From Olsenella profusa (GTDB lineage Bacteria > Actinomycetota > Coriobacteriia > Coriobacteriales > Atopobiaceae), in contig NZ_JACSNQ010000016.1 of the NCBI RefSeq assembly GCF_016900315.1, positions 1 to 44,253 on the forward strand: a stretch of DNA of 44,253 nucleotides, read 5' to 3'. The first letter of the stretch is position 1, and every line of letters begins with the position of its first letter. Both the position numbers and the translations under genes were made by a program. Shown in pieces: positions 26,984 through 35,387 of this stretch. The notes under the pieces were generated by a model. That model was not told the DNA's origin. It saw only the letters and a program-made list of their open reading frames with translations, and did no database searches.

Positions 26984-29641
26984 ATGGATCTGAAGAAGAA
27001 AAGGAACGTGGCGATAACAGCCGGCTTGACAGCCGTGCTGGCGCTGAGCCCGGTCGTCGTGCCGGCCGCTACGGCGTTCGCCAACGAGGGCGCGCCGGAG
27101 ACTACCAGCGCTCAAAGTGGCCAGATTGACGTGACGTTTGTCGCCGATGGCAAGGGAACCACAATTGCTATGGTTGCTGACGCTGATGGTCACGTTGATG
27201 CTGAGCACCTCAGGGCCGAACTCCCTGATTTCGACCAGATTGAGAGCTTCAGCTGGACTGACGCAAACGGCAGTGGTCACGAGTTTGGCACGGACCTGCT
27301 CGCGAACTACACCTTCACCGAGTCCTGCACGGTTACGGTGAACTACAAGGCCGCTAACTGGGTCACCATCCCGGTGAAGGACGAGCAGGGCACCCCCGTC
27401 GGCGAGCTCCAGGTCGTTGAGGGCAGCAAGTTCACCGACGGCTGGGCCGGTAACGTCGCCGTCCCCGAGGGCTGCGAGATCGACTACTTCGACGTCCAGG
27501 GCCAGCCCATCCGCGAGGGCGCCATCGTCCAGGACTGGTGGGGCGACGCGGGCCTGACCGTCCACTTCAAGCAGGTCGCGCAGGAGCCCGAGGTCAACTG
27601 GGTCACCATCCCGGTGAAGGACGAGCAGGGCACCCCCGTCGGCGAGCTCCAGGTCGTTGAGGGCAGCAAGTTCACCGACGGCTGGGCCGGTAACGTCGCC
27701 GTCCCCGAGGGCTGCGAGATCGACTACTTCGACGTCCAGGGCCAGCCCATCCGCGAGGGCGCCATCGTCCAGGACTGGTGGGGCGACACGGGCCTGACCG
27801 TCCACTTCAAGCAGGTCGCTCCGGTGGCCAAGTCCACCACCGTCTACTTCCAGGTTGGTGACGACACCTACACCATCACGCTGACCGGCACGGTGCCGTT
27901 CTGCTTCGATGATTTCGTCGACACCTTCCTCAAGACCTACGCCAGCAAGCTCGACGTCGAGGGCTATGAGTTCAAGGGCTGGATGGACGAGAACGGCAAC
28001 AAGGTCGACCAGTGGCTCGTCCTTCCCGCCGGCTCCTCGATGACCATCAAGGCTGATTTCGAGAAGGCCCCCGAGCCCGTCGCGACCCACACCGTCACCT
28101 TCTACGACGGCGATGAGCGCATGGGCGCCGTGACGCGTGGCGGCGATCAGCTCCTCTCCACCTACCTCAACGACCTCTCCAACTTCAACGACCTCTCTCG
28201 TGAGGGCTATGCCCTGACGTGGGTCACCAAGAGCGGCGACGAGGTCAAGCCGAGCGACACCATCTCCGGCGACCTGACCCTCTATGCTCGCTGGGATGCC
28301 ATCCACACCGTCAACTTCTTCGACAAGGACGGCAAGGGCCTCGGCACCATCGCCCTCGCCGGCGACCAGGAGCTCTCTGCCTACGTTGAGCGTCTTGAGC
28401 AGGGTGTCGACATCCCCTTCGTCGACGGCTACACCTTCGTCGGTTGGGCCACCAAGTCCGGTGACGCGGTTCTGTCCAACGACACCATCTCCGGTGACCT
28501 CAACCTCTACGCCCAGTACACCAAGAACCCGGCCACCTACACCGTCAACTTCTTCGACGAGAACGGCAGGGGCCTCTGCACGGTGGCGCTCTCTGGCAAC
28601 CACACGCTGCAGGAGTACATCGACAGGCTCTACGAGAGCGTCGACGTGCCCTTCAAGGACGGCTGCTACATTGAGTGGACCACCAAGTCCGGCGACGTCG
28701 TGCTGTCCACCGACACCATCCAGGGCACGCTGAACCTCTACCTGAACTTCAGGCAGTCCCCGGCCACCCACACCGTCAACTTCTTTGACGCTGACGGAAA
28801 CGGCCTCGCGACCATCGCCAAGTCGGGCGACCTGGCGTTCAGCGCCTACACCGACACGCTTGCCGAGAGCGGCATCGAGGCCCCGTACAAGGAGGGCTAC
28901 ACCTTCACCGGCTGGACCACCAAGTCCGGTGACGCCATCCTCTCCAGCGACGTCATCTCGGGCGACATCAACGTCTACGCCACCTATCAGAAGAACGCCG
29001 CCATCCACACGGTGAACTTCTTCGACGAGGACGGCAACGGTCTCTGCACCACCACCAACGCCGGTGACGTGGCCTTCTCCGAGTACGTTGCCAAGCTGCT
29101 CGAGGTCACCGAGATTCCGACCAAGGACGGCTACGTCTTCGCCGGCTGGGTGACCAAGTCTGGCGACAAGATCCTCAACACGGACGTCATCTCCGGCGAC
29201 ATCAACGTCTACGCCTCCTACGAGAAGGTCGTCGACCCCGTCGCCGAGACCCACAAGGTCACCTTCGACGACTGCCTCGAGAGCACCGAGAACACGGTTG
29301 CCGTCGTTGAGGACGGCCAGACCGTGGCCAAGCCGGCTGACCCGACCTGCGAGGGCTACACCTTCCTTGGTTGGTACACCGACACCGCCCTTACCCAGGA
29401 GTATGACTTCACCGCTCCCGTGACCTCCGACATGACCCTCTGGGCCAAGTGGGAGAAGAACGCCGACGCCACGGTGACCCCGGGCGAGAACGCGGAGACC
29501 CCGACCGATCCTGCCACCGAGCAGGCCGCCGAGGACGCCGTGCCCAACACCGGTGACGCCACCGTCGCCGTCTCCGGCATCGCCGGCCTCGGCGCCGCCC
29601 TCGCCGGCCTCGGCGCCTTCCTGAAGCGTCGTCGCTCCTAG
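26984..29641 (+). CDS. Sortase-anchored surface protein with InlB-type repeats (885 aa)
   Basis: Cell-wall adhesin candidate. The N-terminus (MDLKKKRNVAITAG) and the hydrophobic run to AFA at 31-33 form a signal peptide. After a unique domain (about 40-120) come two almost identical 80-residue modules (about 125-279, containing NWVTIPVKDEQGTPVGEL). Then follow seven beta-grasp repeats of the InlB B-repeat/Flg_new kind (about 280-840); four begin (H/Y)TVNFFD and contain GYTFxGWxTKSGD. The C-terminus is a sorting signal: VPNTGD at 853-858 (a variant of LPxTG), a hydrophobic helix and KRRRS. The ATG at 26984 has AAAGGA upstream; the longer open frame to 26888 would bury the signal peptide. It is preceded by a long structured leader and closed by a strong terminator. 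Host or partner-cell adhesion is the likely role (inference). Confidence 0.93.
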   Translation: MDLKKKRNVAITAGLTAVLALSPVVVPAATAFANEGAPETTSAQSGQIDVTFVADGKGTTIAMVADADGHVDAEHLRAELPDFDQIESFSWTDANGSGHEFGTDLLANYTFTESCTVTVNYKAANWVTIPVKDEQGTPVGELQVVEGSKFTDGWAGNVAVPEGCEIDYFDVQGQPIREGAIVQDWWGDAGLTVHFKQVAQEPEVNWVTIPVKDEQGTPVGELQVVEGSKFTDGWAGNVAVPEGCEIDYFDVQGQPIREGAIVQDWWGDTGLTVHFKQVAPVAKSTTVYFQVGDDTYTITLTGTVPFCFDDFVDTFLKTYASKLDVEGYEFKGWMDENGNKVDQWLVLPAGSSMTIKADFEKAPEPVATHTVTFYDGDERMGAVTRGGDQLLSTYLNDLSNFNDLSREGYALTWVTKSGDEVKPSDTISGDLTLYARWDAIHTVNFFDKDGKGLGTIALAGDQELSAYVERLEQGVDIPFVDGYTFVGWATKSGDAVLSNDTISGDLNLYAQYTKNPATYTVNFFDENGRGLCTVALSGNHTLQEYIDRLYESVDVPFKDGCYIEWTTKSGDVVLSTDTIQGTLNLYLNFRQSPATHTVNFFDADGNGLATIAKSGDLAFSAYTDTLAESGIEAPYKEGYTFTGWTTKSGDAILSSDVISGDINVYATYQKNAAIHTVNFFDEDGNGLCTTTNAGDVAFSEYVAKLLEVTEIPTKDGYVFAGWVTKSGDKILNTDVISGDINVYASYEKVVDPVAETHKVTFDDCLESTENTVAVVEDGQTVAKPADPTCEGYTFLGWYTDTALTQEYDFTAPVTSDMTLWAKWEKNADATVTPGENAETPTDPATEQAAEDAVPNTGDATVAVSGIAGLGAALAGLGAFLKRRRS
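27356..27819 (+). repeat. 224-bp tandem duplication within the adhesin gene
   Basis: Copies 27356-27579 and 27596-27819 are offset by exactly 240 bp and differ at one position (G at 27548, A at 27788, giving Ala versus Thr). Such identity, including silent positions, points to a recent duplication or ongoing gene conversion. Confidence 0.97.
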
Positions 29642-29680
29642 TCTGAGGGTCTGGCTCTCAGGTCGAGGAGAGCGCTCAGT

Positions 29681-29704
29681 CCCGGCGCCCGTAAGGGCGC
29701 CGGG
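29681..29704. repeat. GC hairpin after the adhesin gene
   Basis: A perfect 10-bp stem CCCGGCGCCC / GGGCGCCGGG with loop GTAA, 40 bp after the adhesin stop. It has no T-run and may stabilise the 3' end of the message. Confidence 0.6.
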
Positions 29705-29764
29705 GTGCTCCAGGGAGCAACTGCCTCGCATGGCAGGAGATTCTCGACACAGAAGCGCCTAGCG

Positions 29765-29801
29765 AAGGGCGCGACCTCCCTGTGAGGTCGCGCCCTTTTT
29801 C
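29765..29801 (+). terminator. Intrinsic terminator of the adhesin gene
   Basis: A perfect 14-bp stem (AAGGGCGCGACCTC with GAGGTCGCGCCCTT), a five-base loop and a TTTTT tail at 29796-29800. Confidence 0.95.
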
Positions 29802-29884
29802 TGCATCGGGGTTCTTCTCGCCGCTTCCGCTGTCTTGGGCGCAGGAGGGGAGCTATCCTAGGTAAGGCGTCGAGAGGAGCGCGT

Positions 29885-30328
29885 ATGCTGCAGAGGGACT
29901 ACGTCCTTGAGATTATCGGGCAGTTTGTGGAGGGCGTCAGAAGGTCGCTCCTGAGGGCCTTGGGCGGGGACCGGGAAGGCTTTGTCCAGACGGAGCAGCA
30001 GATAGGCGAGCTCCTCGACCTTGACTACCGTACGGCGCTCTCGCTGGCGCCCGATTCCCTTGTGACGATGATGGTGCTCTCCGGCATCGGCGATTCCGTG
30101 GCGGAGTACGTGTGCTATGCGCTGGAGCGGCTTGCCCGTCTCTATGAGCGCGCGGGCAACGAGGATGCCGCCGGCCTACGCCGTCTTCAGGCCAAGGCGG
30201 TGGGGGAGTCCTTTGGGTGCGACCCCGCCGCGGTGCCCGACGACTTTGCCGAGCTTGATTCAGAGGTCTTCTCGGACGGCTCGGGACGCACGGGAACCCC
30301 TGAAGGTGGAGGGCAGTCCGTTCAATAG
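29885..30328 (+). CDS. Hypothetical protein, DUF6483-like (147 aa)
   Basis: Small, acidic, mostly helical cytosolic protein of unknown function. The N-terminus MLQRDYVLEIIGQFVEG, the LLDLDYRTALSL segment and the TPR-like helix pairs in the middle (ALERLARLYERAGNEDAAGL) resemble the DUF6483 group found in Gram-positive bacteria, recognised by general pattern only. The last 25 residues are polar and probably disordered. The ATG at 29885 is well supported by GAGAGGAG five bases upstream. It stands alone between the adhesin terminator and the convergent HAD gene (28-bp gap), with a GTTCTTCTCGCC copy at 29811-29822 in its upstream region. Confidence 0.75.
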   Translation: MLQRDYVLEIIGQFVEGVRRSLLRALGGDREGFVQTEQQIGELLDLDYRTALSLAPDSLVTMMVLSGIGDSVAEYVCYALERLARLYERAGNEDAAGLRRLQAKAVGESFGCDPAAVPDDFAELDSEVFSDGSGRTGTPEGGGQSVQ

Positions 30329-30356
30329 ATGCGTCAGGGTCTGTGCGGCCTGGGCC

Positions 30357-31052
30357 CTAGCCCCGTGAGGGGAGGATGCCCTCCCAGTCCTCGATCCAGA
30401 GGTTCGCGGCATGGCGCAGCTCGCTGACCGGCTGCCTTGGGTCCTCGCAGCGGACCGCGACCGTGGCCATGCCCGCTTGGGCGGCCGAGAGCGTCCCGGG
30501 CAGGATGTCCTCGAAGACCACGCTGTCCTGGGGAGGGACTCCCAGGCGTCGCGCGGCCTCCAGGTAGATGTCCGGGTGGTCCTTGCCATGCGCCACCTCA
30601 CGTCCACACACCACCTCGTCAAAGAGACCGTAGACGTCCACGTTGCGCATCGCCCCGAGCACATGAGGGTCGTTGGTCGTCGCAAGCGCCAGGCAGACGC
30701 CCGCGCCTCGCAGCGCGCGGAGGTAGCGCTCGGCGCCCGGTCGCAGCTCGACCTCGTTCTCGTAGAGGGCCGCGCCTAGGCGGTTCCACTCGTCCACGAT
30801 GTCTGACACCTCCTCGCGTAGGCGGTAGCGCTCCACGCACCACTGCGCCCCAGCGGCAAAGCCGAGCGTGGCAAGCGTGGAGGAGGCGCTTTCGTCAAAC
30901 TCCAGCCCGCGCGACGAGAAGAAGATCTCGTCGACGTGCCGCCAGATGCGCCACGTCTCCGCAAGCGTCCCGTCAAAGTCGAATATCGCAGCCTGAAAGG
31001 TCGGCGGCCAGAGGCACAGCCCGTGCGACCCGGACGCCGTCACGTCCCTCAT
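30357..31052 (-). CDS. HAD-family hydrolase, beta-phosphoglucomutase-like (231 aa)
   Basis: Cytosolic phosphatase or phosphomutase of the haloacid dehalogenase superfamily, subfamily IA. The nucleophile motif is FDFDGTLAET with Asp25 and Asp27. Motif II is the Thr in LATTNDP, and motif III/IV is GKDHPDIYLEAARRLG followed by VVFEDILPG. The helical cap is of normal size. The start ATG at 31052 overlaps the stop of the 802-residue protein gene by four bases, so the two are translationally coupled. The long open frame further upstream is a shadow of that gene. The substrate is unknown, and the coupling to a TPR-like protein gives no clear pathway. Confidence 0.9.
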   Translation of the reverse strand: MRDVTASGSHGLCLWPPTFQAAIFDFDGTLAETWRIWRHVDEIFFSSRGLEFDESASSTLATLGFAAGAQWCVERYRLREEVSDIVDEWNRLGAALYENEVELRPGAERYLRALRGAGVCLALATTNDPHVLGAMRNVDVYGLFDEVVCGREVAHGKDHPDIYLEAARRLGVPPQDSVVFEDILPGTLSAAQAGMATVAVRCEDPRQPVSELRHAANLWIEDWEGILPSRG

Positions 31053-33457
31053 CGGTCCGGCTCGCCCTCGATGGAGTGCAGCACCCCGAGGCTCACGTCG
31101 TCCCGGAAGAGCGAGCAGAGCGATCTCATGAGGTCGCGCGCCACTGGGAAGACCTCTGCGTCCATGGCGGCCCGCGTTGCCTCGAGCAGCACCTCGCCCA
31201 CCTCGCGCGTCGGGGCAAGCGGGATGCCGGCCCCTGCGAGCGTGCGCTCCACCTGCTCGTCGGTGAGGCTGCCGTCCGTGGCGTCGCCCACGTGGGCTAT
31301 GAGCGCGACCACGGCGAGCCCCGCCACAAGAGCGGGCGTGGGGAGGTAGCGGCAGGCGCGCTGATAGCAGGCCTGCGCGGCAATCACGTGCCCGTCTCGC
31401 CACTGGAACTGGGACATGCGCAGGTAGCCAAGGCCGATGGACTCGGGGTCGTGCGCTAGGGAGAGCATGCGACAAAGCTCGTCGAACGCAGCGTCCGGGC
31501 TGCCGGCCGCCTCGAGGCACTGTGCGAGGTGCAGGCTCGTCTGGGAGGACATCGGTGCCAGCTCCACGGCGCTGCGGGCATGGGTCACGGCGTCGTCCAT
31601 GCGCTCCGCGGCAAGGGCGGCCGCGGACGCGATGAGGTGCGCCTCCAGGTAGGCGGGCCTTACGAGCCTGCAGCGCTCCCCGGGTCGGGCGAGCAGGCGG
31701 TTGTAGAGCGCGCGCTCGCCATAGGAGCCAAAGCACCGGCGGACCTCGGCTGTCTTGGGCGCGTCGTCCCCGCCCGCGGCGGGCGCCAGCGTCGGTGCTT
31801 CCTCGGGGACGGCCGCATCGGCCGCCTCTCCTTGCGCCGCCTGCTCGAGCGCCCCCTCTGCCATTCGCCTCGCGTCCTCAAGGCTTCCGTGAGCGAGGAG
31901 CTCACGCGCCTGGGCGGCGGCGCGGCTCAGGGCGTCGCCCTCCACGAGCGACTCCTCCAGCGCCAGAGGGTCGTCCTCGAGCGTCCCGTCAATGAGCTCC
32001 TGCACGCAGCGCAGCGCCGCGGCGCGCACGTCTGGGGCGTCGTACTCGTCCAGGGCGGAGAGAATCTCACGGACGTTCTTCTCGGTTGACGACGTGAGGC
32101 GTCGGCTCAGGCTCGTGGCCAGGTGCTTGCGAGCTGCCGCCTCGTCTATCCCAAGGTCGCGCACGAGCTTACAGCCGAGGGCGCGGGCCTCGGAGGGCAG
32201 CAGCCGCCGCTCGGAGAGCTCCGGCGGGTCGTAGCGCCGAGCGGGGCAGAAGAGCTCGTCCTCGAGCGAGAAGCCCTGGCGGATTGGGGCGAGCTCGCGG
32301 TTGCCTGCGTCCATCGTGGCCCCTGCGGCACGCATGACCACGAACGGGTCGAGCGCGCCGTCCGCGTCGAGCTCCTCCACCAGGCCGCGCGTGAGGCGCG
32401 CGGAGTAGTAGCAGGTGTGGTCGTGCGCCGTGTCGAGCACGCCGGCAACCCACACCTCGGAGAGCTGAGGCGCCGCCCGGAACGCATAGGAGGCCAGGAG
32501 GATCCCGAGCCGCAGGTTGTAGTCTGACGCCGCCCGCCGGCGCATCTCCGTGGTGGCGCTCACCACGCCAAGGCCGTCCACGTAGACGCTTGCCGGCCAT
32601 GCCGAAGGCGGCACGAGGTCAATCTCCATCGCGGCCGCCCCCGCCGCAACGTTCACACGGAACCGTGCCGTGAGCCTGAAGGGGAGCCGCAGGCGCTCGA
32701 TCCCGGCGGAGAGGGCGTTGCGGACCGCCCACTCTCCGTATGCCGGCGCCTCCAGGCGGGCGGCGGCACGGCTGGCCTGGGAGACGATGGAGCGACAGAC
32801 CCGCTGCTCGCAGCGCACGATCTCATCGAGTGAGGCGGCGTTTGCGTCCGGCAGCGCGTGCTCGGCGAGAAGCGCGCAGTTGAGCGCCGCCTCCACGCGC
32901 AGCAGGGCGACCTTCCGGCCCCAGGGCATCGAGTCGTCGAGGACGCGCAGGTAGAAGAGCCCGGAGGTGTGCGGTCGCACCACGGATACAGATGGCAGCG
33001 CGCACCCCCCGCCCCGTCCGGGCCTGATGCCCGCCTCCGTGAGGCGCGTGGCGAGGTAGAGCTCGAAGTCGCTCGGGGCGGGCCTGTCCGTGGCCGTGTC
33101 GGAGTCGGAGCGCTGGCGCACGTCGGCGACGAAGCTCCGAAGCTCGTCCTCCGGGTTGGCGGACCCCATGAGCCGGCGGGAGAGCGCCTCGATGTCAAGA
33201 CGGGAGGTGGCGCGATCGTGCGCGGCGGCCGCCTCGGCGCTGCCGGAGTCCTCGGGGACGCTTCCCTGGGAGGCCGAGCCCGTGCCCTCGGGGAGTGCCG
33301 CAGCACGGCCTGCGGCCTCCGCCTCGTTGCTCACGAGTGCCGCGAAGAGCCTACCGAGGCGCCCCCGCGCCCCCGCGTCCGCGTCAGGGGCCTCGGGCGC
33401 TCCGGCGTCGTCTCGCGGGGCGGCGTCGGCCCCGCGTGCGTCGTCAACGTCTGCCAT
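31049..33457 (-). CDS. Large protein of unknown function with TPR-like C-terminus (802 aa)
   Basis: I do not recognise this protein as a named family. Residues 1-100 are Ala/Asp/Glu-rich and probably disordered. The middle part (about 105-480) looks globular and contains PSDFELYLATRLTEAG, a Cys-containing stretch around CEQRVCRSIVSQ and GVLDTAHDHTCYYSARLTRG. The part from about 470 to 800 is helical, with TPR-like pairs (YLEAHLIASAAALAAERMDD, then a pair around MSSQTSLHLAQCLEAAGSPD). There is no signal peptide or obvious membrane helix. ATG 33457 has GGGAGG upstream, and its stop overlaps the HAD gene start. The sequence STEKNVREI in the middle is encoded by a variant of the recurrent motif (about 32069). 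A tetratricopeptide scaffold role is only a guess. Confidence 0.85.
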   Translation of the reverse strand: MADVDDARGADAAPRDDAGAPEAPDADAGARGRLGRLFAALVSNEAEAAGRAAALPEGTGSASQGSVPEDSGSAEAAAAHDRATSRLDIEALSRRLMGSANPEDELRSFVADVRQRSDSDTATDRPAPSDFELYLATRLTEAGIRPGRGGGCALPSVSVVRPHTSGLFYLRVLDDSMPWGRKVALLRVEAALNCALLAEHALPDANAASLDEIVRCEQRVCRSIVSQASRAAARLEAPAYGEWAVRNALSAGIERLRLPFRLTARFRVNVAAGAAAMEIDLVPPSAWPASVYVDGLGVVSATTEMRRRAASDYNLRLGILLASYAFRAAPQLSEVWVAGVLDTAHDHTCYYSARLTRGLVEELDADGALDPFVVMRAAGATMDAGNRELAPIRQGFSLEDELFCPARRYDPPELSERRLLPSEARALGCKLVRDLGIDEAAARKHLATSLSRRLTSSTEKNVREILSALDEYDAPDVRAAALRCVQELIDGTLEDDPLALEESLVEGDALSRAAAQARELLAHGSLEDARRMAEGALEQAAQGEAADAAVPEEAPTLAPAAGGDDAPKTAEVRRCFGSYGERALYNRLLARPGERCRLVRPAYLEAHLIASAAALAAERMDDAVTHARSAVELAPMSSQTSLHLAQCLEAAGSPDAAFDELCRMLSLAHDPESIGLGYLRMSQFQWRDGHVIAAQACYQRACRYLPTPALVAGLAVVALIAHVGDATDGSLTDEQVERTLAGAGIPLAPTREVGEVLLEATRAAMDAEVFPVARDLMRSLCSLFRDDVSLGVLHSIEGEPDR

Positions 33458-33527
33458 GGCACCTCCCTCGTTCTTCTCGCCTGCCTGTATTTGTACCCCG
33501 GCTTAGCACGCGCAAGACGCCCGGGCG

Positions 33528-34820
33528 CTACTCGGCCTCCTTCGCGTGGCGGCGCGCGCCGTCGATCAGGGACTCGCGGTGGTTGATACGCCGGATGAAG
33601 AGGCCGCTGCTGAGCTTGGGCTCGAACCACGTGGACTTGGGCGGCATCACCAGCCCGGCGTCGGCCACAGCCATGAGCTCGTCGACCGAGGTGGGGTAGA
33701 GCGTGAAGGCCACGCCCCTCTCGCCGGCCGCGCGCTCCAGCTCGTCCGTGGACGCGCTGCCGCCGACGAAGCTCATGCGCGGGTCCGTGCGCGGGTCGTC
33801 GATGCCGAGCACGCCGGAGAGGGCGCGCTCCTGCAGCACGGAGACATCGAGGCGGCCCACCGGGTCGTCCGGGGCGGGCGCGTCCGCGGGGGCGTGCAGC
33901 TCGCGCCAGGCGCCGAAGGCGTACATGCCGAAGGTGCCGCGCTCGGCGGGCATGACGGGCCCCTCCCGGCGCGCGCCCACGGCAAGGCCTGCCGCCTCGA
34001 GCGCGGCCACCAGGGCGTCCTCGTCAAGCCCCGCGGTGTCCGCCACCACGCGGTGGTAGGGCAGCACGGTGAGCTGGCTTGCCGGGAAGAGCACGCACAG
34101 CAGGTAGTTGTAGGCCTCGATGCCGGTGCAGCGGTTCTTCTCATCGGTGCGCATGTGCTGGCAGACGCGGGCCGCCGCTGCGGCGCGGTGGTGACCGTCG
34201 GCTATGTAGGCGCGCCCCACGTGCTCGAGCATCAGGCGCAGCGACTCTACGGCGGCCGGGCGGGCGATGCGCCACACGCTCTGGCGGACGCCCTGCTCGT
34301 CGCGGAAGTCGTAGAGAGGCTCGGCGGTCCGCGCGGCCTGCACGAGCGCCTCGAGCACCGGGTTGTCGCGGTAGGCCAGGAGCACCGGGCCGGTCTGGCA
34401 GCCCGTCGCCTCGATGTGGCGGACGCGGTCGGTCTCCTTGTCCTTGCGCGTGTGCTCGTGGCGGGCGATCACGCCGTTGTTGTAGTCGTCCACGGAGCAC
34501 GCGGCCACGATGCCGGTCTGCTCGTGGTCACCCTGGCGCAGGCGGTAGAGGTAGTAGCAGGGCGTGCCGTCGCGCAGAAGCGTGCCGTCGGCCACGCGGG
34601 CGGCGAGGAGCTCGTGCGCCTTGGCGTAGACGTCGTCCGCGTAGGGGTCGTGACCGGGCTCGAAGGCGGTCTCCGGCCGGTCGATGGCCAGGAAGGAGCG
34701 CGGGTGCGCGGCCACGTAGGCAGCGGCCCCCGCGTCATCGAAGACGTCGTAGGGCGGCGCGGCGAACTCGCGGGCGCGGTCCGGGCGCGGGCGGTAGCAG
34801 GTGATGGGCTCGGCGTGCAT
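33528..34820 (-). CDS. DUF1015 family protein (430 aa)
   Basis: Cytosolic protein of the DUF1015 family, which is found near serine biosynthesis genes in some bacteria; its activity is not established. The family pattern is clear: the N-terminal YRPRPDRAREFAAPPYDVF, then NPRSF-like AAHPRSFLAIDRPE, CYYLYRLRQGDHEQTGI, the conserved RHEHTRKDKETDRVRHIEAT, YIADGHHRAAAAARV and C-terminal MPPKSTWFEPKLSSGLFIRR. Those Arg/His-rich motifs look like an active site for a phosphorylated or nucleotide substrate (inference). The start chosen is ATG 34820, four bases after AAGGAGG; the frame continues 16 codons upstream without support. Length is normal. It is divergent from the HAD phosphatase gene across hairpin array B. 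Confidence 0.92.
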   Translation of the reverse strand: MHAEPITCYRPRPDRAREFAAPPYDVFDDAGAAAYVAAHPRSFLAIDRPETAFEPGHDPYADDVYAKAHELLAARVADGTLLRDGTPCYYLYRLRQGDHEQTGIVAACSVDDYNNGVIARHEHTRKDKETDRVRHIEATGCQTGPVLLAYRDNPVLEALVQAARTAEPLYDFRDEQGVRQSVWRIARPAAVESLRLMLEHVGRAYIADGHHRAAAAARVCQHMRTDEKNRCTGIEAYNYLLCVLFPASQLTVLPYHRVVADTAGLDEDALVAALEAAGLAVGARREGPVMPAERGTFGMYAFGAWRELHAPADAPAPDDPVGRLDVSVLQERALSGVLGIDDPRTDPRMSFVGGSASTDELERAAGERGVAFTLYPTSVDELMAVADAGLVMPPKSTWFEPKLSSGLFIRRINHRESLIDGARRHAKEAE

Positions 34821-34925
34821 GGGGCCTCCTTGGTCGCCTCGGCCGCCGGGGGCGGCCAGTTGCGGCAATCATAGCGCGTACGCGTTTCCGGGGCGTGTCA
34901 GGCTTCCAGGAGGCAGCTGCGTGAC

Positions 34926-34957
34926 GCGACGTGTGGTGCGACGTGTGGTGCGACGTG
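34926..34957. repeat. 12-bp tandem repeat
   Basis: GCGACGTGTGGT occurs twice in tandem with a third partial copy, directly before hairpin array B. Confidence 0.85.
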
Positions 34958-34966
34958 CCAGGCCAA

Positions 34967-35261
34967 CTCGCTCAAACTCACGCTTTCAGCGAGAAGAACG
35001 TGACTTCGAGCGAGCTGACGCTGACCGACTCGCTCAAACTCACGGTTTCGGCGAGAAGAACGTGACTTCGGACGAGCCGCAATTGCTGTCTCGCTCAGAC
35101 TCACGGTTTGAGAGCTGGAAGCGTGACATAAAGCGAGTTGACGCCAACTGTCTCGCTCAAAGTCACGGTTTGAGAGCTAGAAACGTGACTTAGCGCGAGT
35201 TGACACCGGCTATCTCGCGCAAACTCACACTTCTGGCGAGAAGAACGTGACTTCGAGCGAG
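34967..35261. repeat. Five-unit hairpin array B (61-62 bp period, 16-16-16)
   Basis: Units start at 34967, 35029, 35090, 35152 and 35214. Each is arm CTCGCTCAAACTCACG (16), loop (16), arm CGTGACTTCGAGCGAG (16), then a 13-14 nt spacer. It is the same family as array A 30 kb away. The loops of units 2 and 5 end in GGCGAGAAGAA (exact 12-mer at 35050-35061 and 35235-35246), and unit 1 has AGCGAGAAGAA. It lies in the 567-bp divergent gap between DUF1015 and HAD genes; no gene is supported there. An opposite-strand motif copy follows at 35326-35337. Confidence 0.93.
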
Positions 35262-35264
35262 CCG

Positions 35265-35323
35265 CGCCAACCCACCGCGCCCGACCCACCGCGCCCGACC
35301 CGTGCCGCCCGACCCGCCGCGCG
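35265..35323. repeat. C-rich 14-bp tandem repeat
   Basis: About four degenerate copies of CCACCGCGCCCGAC directly follow array B. Confidence 0.75.
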
Positions 35324-35387
35324 AGGTTCTTCTCGCCGCTTCGGGCGTGCTACGCTGTGGGGGCACCTTTACGGAAGGAGATGCGCA

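Noticed and set aside
26765..29731. A 988-codon open frame on the minus strand covering the whole adhesin gene
   Set aside because: It is the antisense of a strongly GC3-biased repetitive gene; its translation is low-complexity and it has no ribosome-binding site or family match, while the plus frame has signal peptide, repeats and sorting signal.
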